NCBI GenBank assembly: GCA_045600225.1
Contig: JAZRXL010000028.1
Span: 62,001-126,000, forward strand
From: UBA1181 sp045600225
Lineage (GTDB): Bacteria > Bacteroidota > Bacteroidia > Bacteroidales > Paludibacteraceae
Reading direction: 5' to 3'
DNA: 64,000 bases
Of the stretch, positions 8,530 through 16,673 are shown in pieces (within the stretch, counting starts at the first letter, position 1; every line of letters starts with the position of its first letter). Below the pieces are notes generated by a model, which had not been told where the DNA came from, made no database searches, and was given only the letters and a program-made list of their open reading frames with translations. The position numbers and the translations under genes were made by a program.

Positions 8530-9282
8530 ATGGCAATAAGGGAAGATAATATGTTGAATGGCTTGACAGGAAATGAGATCATCTATAAATATTTTCCTGT
8601 TAAGTTCTTGGTTCCTTTGCTCAGTGATAAGTTGTTGTGGGTGAATCATACATCCAACTGGGAAGATGTCTATGAGAATTTCTTTTTGAAGAATGAATTT
8701 GTTTATGGAAATCAGTCCGGCAGGGCAGATAAACTGATAGGTTGTGTGTATGGGCAGTCTTGGACTCTTCAAGATGAGTCGGATGCAATGTGGCGTATCT
8801 ACTCTAATAAGTATCGAGAGAGTTGTGCCGTACGAATAAGAACAACCGTAAATAAATTGTTCTCTGTGATATTCCCTAAAGGAAAGGATTTGATCGACCT
8901 GCAAACTTCTACATTTATAGGGAAAGTTAAGTATCTGACAGATGATGAGTTGTTTGCCTGGCAGCAACGGTCTATACCAGTCAATGAGGTTATTCGTACA
9001 ATGGTTGATTCTTTCTTCTTGAAAAGAACCCCATTCGAGCATGAACAAGAGGTTCGGATTATTCGTACTATACCTGGAGACTTTTGCAATGTGGGTGTGG
9101 AGTCATTGTTGTTTAAGATAGATCCTGATGATTTGATTGAGGAGTATGTAATAGAACCAAGATTGTCGGATGTTCAAGCATCTGCAATCAAGAACCAATT
9201 AGTAGATTTGGGTGTTCAACCGGGAAAAATACGTCAGTCAGATCTCTATAAGTTTAAACCTTCTAAAATTGTTATTGAATAA
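8530..9282 (+). CDS. DUF2971 domain protein
   Basis: 250 residues with no signal peptide or membrane segment. YKYFPVKFLVPLLSDKLLWV, NWEDVYENFF, WTLQDESDAMWRIYSN and the later FEHEQEVRII are the hallmarks of DUF2971. Proteins with this domain are often encoded in accessory or defence-rich regions, but their activity is not established. Here it closes a housekeeping operon (udp, tilS, DUF805) just before a bidirectional terminator. A second in-frame ATG at 8551 is a possible start; the first is preferred because it lies 7 nt after the previous stop. Confidence 0.85.
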   Translation: MAIREDNMLNGLTGNEIIYKYFPVKFLVPLLSDKLLWVNHTSNWEDVYENFFLKNEFVYGNQSGRADKLIGCVYGQSWTLQDESDAMWRIYSNKYRESCAVRIRTTVNKLFSVIFPKGKDLIDLQTSTFIGKVKYLTDDELFAWQQRSIPVNEVIRTMVDSFFLKRTPFEHEQEVRIIRTIPGDFCNVGVESLLFKIDPDDLIEEYVIEPRLSDVQASAIKNQLVDLGVQPGKIRQSDLYKFKPSKIVIE

Positions 9283-9291
9283 CAAGAATAT

Positions 9292-9333
9292 AAAAAGGAA
9301 GCCATTTGCTTTTTACAGGTGGCTTCCTTTTTT
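9292..9333. terminator. Bidirectional terminator between DUF2971 gene and cstA
   Basis: AAAAAGGAAGCCA (9292-9304) pairs perfectly with TGGCTTCCTTTTT (9320-9332), a 13-bp stem. T-runs follow on both strands, so it can end both convergent transcripts. Confidence 0.9.
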
Positions 9334-9347
9334 GTGGGTCTGTCAAT

Positions 9348-10784
9348 TTAGTCTCTCTTCTTCGTCCAAACCATAAACGCGGCAAAGGCTGCTACAGCGG
9401 CGCTAATGCCTATTATGTAACTGATAGTGTTATTCAATCCAAGACAGTTTGGAGAGATGCAGAAGAATGTGAAACTTACGCATGTCATAAACAGTGCGGG
9501 AATTAATGTCACAAAGTATATTCTCTTATTGCTGTAAAGATAGACAGTTATTGCCCACAATGTGAAAACGGATAGGGTTTGGTTAGCCCACCCGAAATAG
9601 TTCCAAATAACATTGAACCCTTCTGGATTTGCAATGTTAAAGAACAACATTGCCATTGTTGCGGAAAACAATGGAACGCAAATGTAAAGACGTTTTCTTA
9701 TACTTTTTTGTTCTAAGTGGAGAAACTCTGCTATGATTAGGCGAGCAGAACGAAGAGCAGTGTCTCCACTTGTAATTGGTGCTGCGACAACACCAAGCAC
9801 TGCTAAGATGCCTCCAATTACACCAAGCCAACCTTTGCTTACAGCAGTAACTACTTGTGGCGCTTGTAATGAAGTTGTTACACCCAAATCTGTAGCGCCT
9901 CCTCCGTAGAAGAAGTACATGGATATGGTAGCCCAAATCAAAGCTACTACACCTTCTGTTATCATGCTGCCATAGAATATTGGGCGACCTGAATTTTCAT
10001 TGGTCATGCAACGAGCCATAAGGGGACTTTGAGTAGCATGAAATCCGCTAATAGCACCACAAGCAATCGTGATGAAAAGAGCAGGGAAAATGTCTTTTCC
10101 GTTGAATGCGGAAGAATCTATACCTTCGTTGAAGATTTCAGGAAGTGAAGGACACTTAGCAATTAACACAGTTCCTAATGCAAATGCCATAAATAGAATG
10201 GCTATCGCAAAAGCAGGATAAATCTTTCCGATGATTTTGTCGATTGGAAGAAGTGTGGCAATAAGATAATAGACAAAAATGATAATACACCAAACATATA
10301 CAGAATTGGACATCAGTTCTTTTGTCATATCTCCCAAGATAAGAGCAGGACTGTAGACGAAAACGGCGCCTACCATTGTCATTAAGAAAACAGAGAAGAC
10401 AAGCATAACTTTTTTTGCCTTGTCTCCTAAATAGATACCGATTAGTTCGGGAAGACCTGCACCATTGTTTCGGATGGAAAGCATTCCACTAAGATAATCA
10501 TGGACAGCCCCAGCAAAAATACAACCTAAAACAATCCATAGGTATGCGGCAGGACCGAATTTAGCTCCCATAATGGCTCCGAAGATAGGTCCGGTTCCTG
10601 CAATGTTTAGGAATTGAATCATGAAAATCTTCCATCTTGGAAGAGGCATAAAGTCAACGCCATCTTGTTGACTGATAGCTGGAGTTACCCGATTAGGATC
10701 GGGGCTGAAAATCTTTTCAATGAATTTACCATACAACAAATAGCCCAAGATTAGGGCAACGAGGCTTAATGAAAATGTTATCAT
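9348..10784 (-). CDS. cstA: CstA-family carbon starvation / pyruvate-peptide transporter
   Basis: A polytopic inner-membrane transporter of the CstA family; characterised members import pyruvate or peptides. The 478-residue protein has roughly 12-14 hydrophobic segments and the family segments FLNIAGTGPIFGAIMGAKFG, GAVHDYLSGMLSIRNNG and SGFHATQSPLMARCMTNENS. It is the shorter type common in Bacteroidota; the E. coli protein is about 700 residues. A TAACTTTG -7 box lies 27 nt upstream of the ATG, and a bidirectional terminator follows. Substrate is not determinable here. Confidence 0.9.
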   Translation of the reverse strand: MITFSLSLVALILGYLLYGKFIEKIFSPDPNRVTPAISQQDGVDFMPLPRWKIFMIQFLNIAGTGPIFGAIMGAKFGPAAYLWIVLGCIFAGAVHDYLSGMLSIRNNGAGLPELIGIYLGDKAKKVMLVFSVFLMTMVGAVFVYSPALILGDMTKELMSNSVYVWCIIIFVYYLIATLLPIDKIIGKIYPAFAIAILFMAFALGTVLIAKCPSLPEIFNEGIDSSAFNGKDIFPALFITIACGAISGFHATQSPLMARCMTNENSGRPIFYGSMITEGVVALIWATISMYFFYGGGATDLGVTTSLQAPQVVTAVSKGWLGVIGGILAVLGVVAAPITSGDTALRSARLIIAEFLHLEQKSIRKRLYICVPLFSATMAMLFFNIANPEGFNVIWNYFGWANQTLSVFTLWAITVYLYSNKRIYFVTLIPALFMTCVSFTFFCISPNCLGLNNTISYIIGISAAVAAFAAFMVWTKKRD

Positions 10785-10810
10785 TGTTTTATCGTGTTTT
10801 TATGTTATTG

Positions 10811-10818
10811 CAAAGTTA
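10811..10818 (-). promoter_or_regulatory. -7 box of cstA
   Basis: On the minus strand TAACTTTG matches TAnnTTTG exactly, 27 nt upstream of the cstA start. It lies between the stop of the upstream gene and cstA, so cstA can be transcribed separately. Confidence 0.75.
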
Positions 10819-10824
10819 CACAAA

Positions 10825-11763
10825 TTATGGTTTCCGTAATCTTTTCCAAAGTTTTATTAGCGGATGATTGATCTTTTCTATTTGAGGATAATAAATCTCT
10901 TCTGTTCCAAATTGGCGGTAGAAGTTGGCAATTGATTCTTGCACACCTCCCTCGAAATCAAAAGCCTTTAGATTCCTTCTTTTTGCGTAAAGAATTGCAT
11001 TCCACGCAAGGAATGAAGAAGCACCAGAGGATTTCTGTTCTGCATTGTATGCGGGAATAAGGTAATAAGCCGTTGTGCAATCCCACACCAGAAATAGGGC
11101 AGATAGTTTGTTGCCTTCGTTATTTTTTGCGTAGAGAATCGTTCCGTTTCCCCTTCTTAATGCTTCATTAATGAGGTGAATTTCGATAGATTCCTTGTTG
11201 TGGTTGTTTTCTCCTCGTTGTCCCACACATTGTGTGTGAAACAGGAAGAAATCTTCTGCCGAATGGTTTTCCTCTATGGAAAAATAATTTCTTTCAGCTT
11301 TCCGTACTTGTCTTTTTTGTGCGGAAGAAAGGCTTTCGAACAGAGAATCTTCTGATTTTGAAAGATCTTGAATAATAAAGGTCCTTCTTTGGGTAATGGA
11401 GTATCCTTTCTCTTCCCAAAAGTGGGTTGACGTGCCAGTTGGAAAGAATTGTAGGAACCAGTGCTTGTTTAGTGCTTCTGCTTGATTTACGAGGTTCTTG
11501 CAAGCCTCTTCTTGATTGTTGATGTCGGGTGCCAGCCACCAACCGTTTGTCTGACATAGCAGAGGTTGTAGAATGATATTGAAAAAATATTTTCTTACCT
11601 CCATAAAAGGAAGGAAAGCAATAATCTCTTTGTTTTCATCGAATTCCAATAGAACATTCCAGTTGTTTTGCCCAGATACGCACTCCATCCACCATCCCTG
11701 TTGGAAGAGGGATATCTCTGGATGCTTGTCGCAAAAGCTTAGAAAATATTCTTTGTTCGTCAT
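10825..11763 (-). CDS. FemAB/GNAT-like acyltransferase-fold protein
   Basis: 312 residues, no signal peptide. It has the double-GNAT layout of the FemAB / BioF2-like (Acetyltransf_6) group: an N-terminal half with LFQQGWWMECVSG and a C-terminal half with LFESLSSAQKRQVRKAERN, LSALFLVWDCTTAYYLIPAY and FDFEGGVQESIANFYRQFGT. FDFEG(G/S)...FY..FG is typical of peptidoglycan-linked aminoacyltransferases and EpsN-like relatives. In Bacteroidota the substrate is unknown. It lies directly downstream of rfbD, but a strong hairpin terminator ends 11 nt before its start codon, so its expression may rely on read-through. No matching -7 box was found in the gap. Confidence 0.8.
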   Translation of the reverse strand: MTNKEYFLSFCDKHPEISLFQQGWWMECVSGQNNWNVLLEFDENKEIIAFLPFMEVRKYFFNIILQPLLCQTNGWWLAPDINNQEEACKNLVNQAEALNKHWFLQFFPTGTSTHFWEEKGYSITQRRTFIIQDLSKSEDSLFESLSSAQKRQVRKAERNYFSIEENHSAEDFFLFHTQCVGQRGENNHNKESIEIHLINEALRRGNGTILYAKNNEGNKLSALFLVWDCTTAYYLIPAYNAEQKSSGASSFLAWNAILYAKRRNLKAFDFEGGVQESIANFYRQFGTEEIYYPQIEKINHPLIKLWKRLRKP

Positions 11764-11773
11764 TTCGTATTTG

Positions 11774-11810
11774 AAAAAGAAAGGAGGCGAGTTTGTCCTC
11801 GTCTCCCTTT
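11774..11810 (-). terminator. Terminator after the trx-rfbACD operon
   Basis: On the minus strand an AAAGGGAG-A-CGAG arm pairs with CTCG-C-CTCCTTT (12 pairs, one mismatch) around a six-base loop, followed by CTTTTT. The T-run ends only 11 nt before the ATG of the next gene. Confidence 0.8.
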
Positions 11811-11829
11811 TATGTCATTTGATATGTTC

Positions 11830-12681
11830 TTATGCTAATAGAATAGACATACACTCTTTTAGAGAGTCTTTCCAATAAGGAACAGAAACTCCTGCTTCTC
11901 TAATCTTTCTTTTGTTAAGTACGCTGTAAGCAGGACGTTCTGCAGCTGTTGGGTATTCGAAACTTTCGATAGCACCAACTTTTGTATTGTAACCTGCGAT
12001 TTCGAAAATAGCTTTGGTAAAATCGAACCAACTAATAACACCTTCGTTAGAGAAATGATATGTTTCAAATCCTTTGATGCCTTTATTGAGAAGGGTCATG
12101 ATTGCGCATGCCAAATCGGTTGCATAAGTTGGTGTCCCGATTTGATCATAAACAACGTTGAGGCTTTCCCTTTCTTTGCCTAAACGAAGCATTGTTTTTA
12201 CGAAATTGTTACCATATTCGCTATATAACCATGCTGTACGAATGACAATGGCATCGCATCCGGATTTCTCAACTTCTATTTCGCCTTGTCTTTTGGTCTT
12301 TCCATAAACACCAATAGGTGCAGTCTCGTCACTCTCTTTCAATGGGAGGCAGTTCTTACCTCCAAAAACATAATCTGTAGAGATGTGAACTAGTTTTGCG
12401 CCAACTTCGTGAGCAGCAATGGCAAGGTTCTTAGGACCGTCAATGTTGATCTTTCCTGCAAGCTCTTCACAACTTTCAGCTTTGTCTACTGCAGTGAATG
12501 CTGCGCAGTTGATGATGGCTCCAATTGATTCCTTTTTCACTAGATTTCTTAAAAGATTAAGATCAGTGATGTCCACTTCTGGTACATCTGTGAAAATAAA
12601 TTTGTGTTCGGGGTACTTGGCTGAGATCTTTTGGATGGAGTTTCCTAATTGGCCATTACCACCGGTTACTAGTATATTCAT
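11830..12681 (-). CDS. rfbD: dTDP-4-dehydrorhamnose reductase
   Basis: Last step of dTDP-L-rhamnose synthesis: NADPH reduction of the 4-keto group. The Rossmann motif GGNGQLGNS is at residues 7-15, STDYVFGG around 100-107, and the catalytic YxxxK is VYGKTKRQGE near 129-138. The length of 283 residues is normal. It is the last gene of the thioredoxin-rfbA-rfbC-rfbD operon, 17 nt after rfbC, and is followed by a terminator. The partner rfbB is not within this window. Confidence 0.93.
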   Translation of the reverse strand: MNILVTGGNGQLGNSIQKISAKYPEHKFIFTDVPEVDITDLNLLRNLVKKESIGAIINCAAFTAVDKAESCEELAGKINIDGPKNLAIAAHEVGAKLVHISTDYVFGGKNCLPLKESDETAPIGVYGKTKRQGEIEVEKSGCDAIVIRTAWLYSEYGNNFVKTMLRLGKERESLNVVYDQIGTPTYATDLACAIMTLLNKGIKGFETYHFSNEGVISWFDFTKAIFEIAGYNTKVGAIESFEYPTAAERPAYSVLNKRKIREAGVSVPYWKDSLKECMSILLA

Positions 12682-12698
12682 AATCTTTGTTTTCGGAT

Positions 12699-13247
12699 TT
12701 AATCAAAAACGACTGCATCTTTTAGTAAAGGATGCTTCTTGTCTTTTTCAGAAAGCAACATTTCGGCTTCTTTTATTGGCCATTCGATGCCCACTGATGG
12801 ATCATTGTACATGATGCCGGCGTCTGCCTGAGGCGCATACAAGTTATCTACTTTGTATGTAAATATTGCTTCTTCGCTCAAAACAACAAACCCATGAGCA
12901 AAGCCTCTTGGAATGAAAAGTTGTTTTTTATTCTCTTCGCTAAGTAAAACGGCAACATATTGTCCAAAAGTTGGGGAACTTTTGCGAATATCTACTGCAA
13001 CATCTAGGACTTCTCCCTTGATAACACGAACTAATTTAGCTTGAGAGAACTCTCCTTTTTGATAGTGAAGACCTCTTAGTACACCATAAGATGATTTAGA
13101 TTCGTTGTCTTGAACAAAATCAACCTTGCCTACATACTTTTCGAATTCGTTTTGCTTGAATGATTCCATGAAATAGCCACGGCTATCAGCAAAAACCTTG
13201 GGCTCAATTACCCAAACTCCTTTTATCTTCTGCTCTGTGAATGTCAT
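12699..13247 (-). CDS. rfbC: dTDP-4-dehydrorhamnose 3,5-epimerase
   Basis: Epimerises dTDP-4-keto-6-deoxyglucose at C3 and C5 in dTDP-rhamnose synthesis. The 182-residue cupin shows GVWVIEPKVFADSRGYFMES, the active-site histidine motif VLRGLHYQKGE, VDIRKSSPTFGQYVAVLLS, and IPRGFAHGFVVLSE, in the expected order. Its start overlaps the rfbA stop by 4 nt and rfbD begins 17 nt downstream. Confidence 0.95.
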   Translation of the reverse strand: MTFTEQKIKGVWVIEPKVFADSRGYFMESFKQNEFEKYVGKVDFVQDNESKSSYGVLRGLHYQKGEFSQAKLVRVIKGEVLDVAVDIRKSSPTFGQYVAVLLSEENKKQLFIPRGFAHGFVVLSEEAIFTYKVDNLYAPQADAGIMYNDPSVGIEWPIKEAEMLLSEKDKKHPLLKDAVVFD

Positions 13248-14113
13248 TTTTCTTCTAATAAAGATAGTATATACTGTCCGTATTGTGTTTTCGATAAATT
13301 ATTTCCTAGAGATTTTAGTTGGTCGTCGGATATCCATTTGTTTCTCCATGCGATTTCTTCAATGCATGCAATGTAATATCCTTGCCTTTTTTGAATGGTC
13401 TCTACGAAATTGCTTGCTTCTAACAAAGAATCGCAATTACCTGTGTCTAACCAAGCAAATCCACGTCCAAACAGATCGACATGGAGAGAACCTTCCTCTA
13501 GGTATAATTTATTCAAATCGGTTATCTCATATTCGCCTCTGGCCGATGGCTTGATACTTTTGGCTTTTTCTGTAACTGTCTTGTCGTAGAAATAAAGTCC
13601 AGGAACTGCATAGTTCGACTTTGGTTTCTTTGGTTTTTCTTCTAAGGAAATAACTTTGCCATCTTTGTCAAATTCGGCTACACCATAAGCAGTAGGGTCT
13701 TTTACGTAGTAACCAAAGATGGTTGCTCCCTCTTTCTTGTTGGCTGCGTTCTTTAGCATTGCTGAGAAGTTTTGTCCGTAGAACAAATTGTCTCCTAGAA
13801 TGAGACACCCTGCCTCCCCATTGAGAAATTCCGCACCAAGGACAAATGCTTGAGCTAATCCATTAGGAACCTCTTGGACTTTGTATTGAAAAGTCATACC
13901 CAATTCCTTTCCATCGCCCAGTAGTTGTTGGAACATAGGTAAATCTCGTGGCGTCGAAATAATCAACACCTCTCTGATGCCAGCCAACATAAGGGTAGAA
14001 AGGGGATAGTATATCATAGGCTTGTCATAAACGGGCATGATTTGCTTAGATATAGCCTTAGAAAGGGGGTAGAGCCTTGTCGCGCTACCCCCTGCTAATA
14101 TTATTCCTTTCAT
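13244..14113 (-). CDS. rfbA: Glucose-1-phosphate thymidylyltransferase
   Basis: Makes dTDP-glucose from dTTP and glucose-1-phosphate, the first step toward dTDP-rhamnose. The nucleotide-binding opening is LAGGSATRLYPLSKAISKQI (residues 5-24), with Ala where the textbook signature has Gly (GGSGTRL); this variant occurs in relatives. Further marks are YDKPMIYYPLSTLMLAGIRE, LGDNLFYGQ, and GRGFAWLDTGNCDSLLEAS. 289 residues is full length. It begins 3 nt after the thioredoxin stop and overlaps rfbC by 4 nt. Confidence 0.95.
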   Translation of the reverse strand: MKGIILAGGSATRLYPLSKAISKQIMPVYDKPMIYYPLSTLMLAGIREVLIISTPRDLPMFQQLLGDGKELGMTFQYKVQEVPNGLAQAFVLGAEFLNGEAGCLILGDNLFYGQNFSAMLKNAANKKEGATIFGYYVKDPTAYGVAEFDKDGKVISLEEKPKKPKSNYAVPGLYFYDKTVTEKAKSIKPSARGEYEITDLNKLYLEEGSLHVDLFGRGFAWLDTGNCDSLLEASNFVETIQKRQGYYIACIEEIAWRNKWISDDQLKSLGNNLSKTQYGQYILSLLEEK

Positions 14114-14116
14114 GAT

Positions 14117-14578
14117 TTATTTCTTTTTTAGGAGTACGGTCTCGATGGCGTTTTTTAATTCTGCTTTTGACATTGCACCACGAGCCATTTGTGGTTGACC
14201 ATCTTTAGGGATGAATACCAACAAAGGAATGGACGTTGCACCAAACATTCTTCCTAATTCTCTTTCCTTGTCTACATCAATCTTGTAGATGTAGATTTGA
14301 TCTCCGTACTCTTTTGCTAATTCATCAAGGTATGGGGAAATCATACGACATGGACCACACCATGTTGCGTAAAAATCTAGGACACAAGGTTTGTCTCCTA
14401 AATAACTCCAACCCTCTGCTGAAACATTAACGACTTTCTTGTTGAAATCAGCGTAATTTATGTGAATAACTTTGCTCTCGTTTTCAGCAACTTTTTCGTT
14501 CTTGTTTGCTGCGCATACACAAGAAGAAACTCCAAAAAGGAAGCAGGCAAAGGCTGCTTTGATTGTATTTATTCTCAT
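14117..14578 (-). CDS. Exported thioredoxin-like protein (probable lipoprotein)
   Basis: 153 residues. The N-terminal hydrophobic segment (about 7-19) ends in VSSC (C20), which fits a relaxed lipobox, although signal peptidase I cleavage nearby is also possible. The thioredoxin fold follows, with the redox motif WCGPCR at about 73-78 and the cis-proline region ATSIPLLVF near 114-122. It is expected to act in the periplasm as a disulfide reductant or oxidant. It is the first gene of the operon with rfbA, rfbC and rfbD, an odd partner for rhamnose genes. A TACATTTG -7 box lies 35 nt upstream. Confidence 0.88.
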   Translation of the reverse strand: MRINTIKAAFACFLFGVSSCVCAANKNEKVAENESKVIHINYADFNKKVVNVSAEGWSYLGDKPCVLDFYATWCGPCRMISPYLDELAKEYGDQIYIYKIDVDKERELGRMFGATSIPLLVFIPKDGQPQMARGAMSKAELKNAIETVLLKKK

Positions 14579-14612
14579 AACTATTTACTCTAATTTAGAC
14601 ATAATTAATGCC

Positions 14613-14620
14613 CAAATGTA
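14613..14620 (-). promoter_or_regulatory. -7 box of the trx-rfbACD operon
   Basis: Minus-strand TACATTTG matches TAnnTTTG and lies 35 nt before the thioredoxin ATG. No other -7 box is seen between trx and rfbD, so the four genes probably share this promoter. Confidence 0.7.
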
Positions 14621-14714
14621 GCATTTATCTTTTAATTAGTAGGTATAAAAGATGTGAAATTTTAGGAGTTCTTGTAAAAAAAGCATGAAGGGAACAAAAA
14701 ACTAATAAAATCAT

Positions 14715-14722
14715 TATATTTG
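14715..14722 (+). promoter_or_regulatory. -7 box of the wbpM-like/manA unit
   Basis: TATATTTG matches TAnnTTTG, 34 nt upstream of the ATG at 14757. It is divergent from the trx-rfb promoter about 95 nt away. Confidence 0.7.
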
Positions 14723-14756
14723 CATTACTTTTTAGAAATACCAGGTTAGAACTTTC

Positions 14757-16673
14757 ATGTCGGAGTATTTTGGTAATATATTTAAAACTATTATAGACTA
14801 TTGTACCAGTCGGTCATTTTCTAAATGGGTGGTCATGTTGTATGATATGACCATAGTTTTAATTGCCTTTGCTGTCGTTGTTTTGTTCGGTTGTCGTGTT
14901 CCTGATTCGTATCCTGCATTTGATTCTTTCGCGAAGTTTGTGATGCTTTTGCTGTTATATTTGTTGTCTTTCTTTGCGATGAAGCCCTATCATGGAATTA
15001 TCAGACATGCGGGAATGAGTGATGTGTTCCAAATTATCAAATCAAATCTTCTGGTTTTGTTCCTATATTCACTTTTGAAGATGATCGTACTATTTGTTCC
15101 TCGTCTGAATTTTTATTTGCTCCCATTTTTTGAAATGATGTTTCAAGTCTCTTTTGTCTCTATCTTGATGATAACGGGAAGATTTGTTGTGAAATATTAT
15201 TACCATGATTTTGATTTAAGTCGTTCCAACTCGACTTCTAATGTTGTGATATATGGAGCTGGTAGTGTGGGCGTGCTGGTTAGTAATGCATTGAAACAAG
15301 ATGATTTTAAAAATAGAGTGGTTGCATTTTTGGATGACAATCCAAATAAAACGAATAAATCTATTGATGGAACACCCATTCTTTCTGTTAATGAGGTTTT
15401 GACGTCAGCCTTTGTTGGAACGAAAAAAATAGACATGATTATTCTTGCGATGCCAGATATTTCAGATGAGCGTAGAAAAGAAATTATTGGCAGAGCATTG
15501 AATTTGAAGTTGAAGATAAAAATGGTGCCTAAAATAGAGACTTGGATTAATGATAATTTCTCCACAAGCCGTTTGCAAAATATCAAAATCGAGGATTTGC
15601 TTGACAGAAATCCTATTGTGTTGGATGACGCTAATATAGACAAAGAGATTGACAATAAGGTGATAATGGTTACTGGTGCAGCGGGATCTGTAGGAAGTGA
15701 AATAGTTCGTCAGATTATATTGCATAATCCTCGTAAGGTCGTTGCGTTAGATCAGGCAGAGTCTCCGATGTTTGATCTTCAATTCGATTTGAAGAATTCT
15801 GTTTTGTATAAAAAATTCTCAAATCGCGTTGTTTTTGAGATTGCAGATGTGAAGGATGAAGTGGCAATGGATATCATTTTTGCTAGGTATAAACCTGATG
15901 TGATATACCATGCAGCTGCATATAAACATGTTCCTTTGATGGAGGATAATCCATATGAGGCGGTTCTCGTAAATGTTTTTGGAACGAAGGTGTTGGTGGA
16001 GAAAGCAATAAAATATGAGACGGGTAAGTTTGTGATGATATCTACAGATAAGGCAGTTTATCCTACCAATGTAATGGGAGCGACAAAGCGACTTGCGGAA
16101 ATCTTTGTACAAAGTAGATCTTCTCAGAAAACTTCTTTCGTTACTACTCGTTTTGGAAATGTTTTGGGATCTAATGGTTCGGTTATTCCTTTGTTTAGGA
16201 AACAACTGGATTTGGGTGGTCCATTAACAGTAACCCACAAGGATGTGTTCCGTTATTTCATGACATTGCAAGAGGCAGCCAGCTTGGTATTGGAAGCAAG
16301 TGCCATAGGGGCAGGAGGGGATATCTTTGTTTTCGATATGGGTAAGCCTGTTCGTATATATGATTTGGCTGAAAATATGATTAGATTGTCGAAGGCAGAG
16401 AATGTGAAAATCAAGGAGATAGGACTTCGTCCAGGCGAAAAACTATATGAGGAATTGCTTTCTGACAAAGAAAATACTTTGCCGACAAAATATCCTAAAA
16501 TATTGCATGCGAAGGTGGAAAAATATGAAGAGTCGTATGTGGATCAGCAATTGATTGATTTGTGGAATGTTTTGGCTACTGGTGATGCTTTTAAAATTGT
16601 CTCTAAACTAAAAGAGATAATGCCAGAGTATGTGAGCAATAACAGTAAATTTTCAGTTTTAGACAAAGAATGA
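14757..16673 (+). CDS. Membrane-bound nucleotide-sugar 4,6-dehydratase (WbpM/PglF/CapD type)
   Basis: Removes water from a UDP-N-acetylhexosamine to give a 4-keto-6-deoxy sugar. About four N-terminal membrane helices span residues 20-145, followed by a CoA-binding-like Rossmann segment (VVIYGAGSVGVLVSNAL, about 163-179) and the catalytic SDR domain with VTGAAGSVGSEIVRQI (about 305-320) and AAYKHVPLMEDNPYEAV. In STDKAVYPTNVMGATKR the usual SDR tyrosine is a methionine, as in the large WbpM/PglF enzymes. 638 residues is the normal long form. It overlaps manA by 4 nt. Confidence 0.92.
   Translation: MSEYFGNIFKTIIDYCTSRSFSKWVVMLYDMTIVLIAFAVVVLFGCRVPDSYPAFDSFAKFVMLLLLYLLSFFAMKPYHGIIRHAGMSDVFQIIKSNLLVLFLYSLLKMIVLFVPRLNFYLLPFFEMMFQVSFVSILMITGRFVVKYYYHDFDLSRSNSTSNVVIYGAGSVGVLVSNALKQDDFKNRVVAFLDDNPNKTNKSIDGTPILSVNEVLTSAFVGTKKIDMIILAMPDISDERRKEIIGRALNLKLKIKMVPKIETWINDNFSTSRLQNIKIEDLLDRNPIVLDDANIDKEIDNKVIMVTGAAGSVGSEIVRQIILHNPRKVVALDQAESPMFDLQFDLKNSVLYKKFSNRVVFEIADVKDEVAMDIIFARYKPDVIYHAAAYKHVPLMEDNPYEAVLVNVFGTKVLVEKAIKYETGKFVMISTDKAVYPTNVMGATKRLAEIFVQSRSSQKTSFVTTRFGNVLGSNGSVIPLFRKQLDLGGPLTVTHKDVFRYFMTLQEAASLVLEASAIGAGGDIFVFDMGKPVRIYDLAENMIRLSKAENVKIKEIGLRPGEKLYEELLSDKENTLPTKYPKILHAKVEKYEESYVDQQLIDLWNVLATGDAFKIVSKLKEIMPEYVSNNSKFSVLDKE

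Noticed and set aside
13244..14113. GGSATRL in RfbA as a damaged active site
   Set aside because: Ala at this position is found in relatives as far as I recall, and the rest of the protein is intact.
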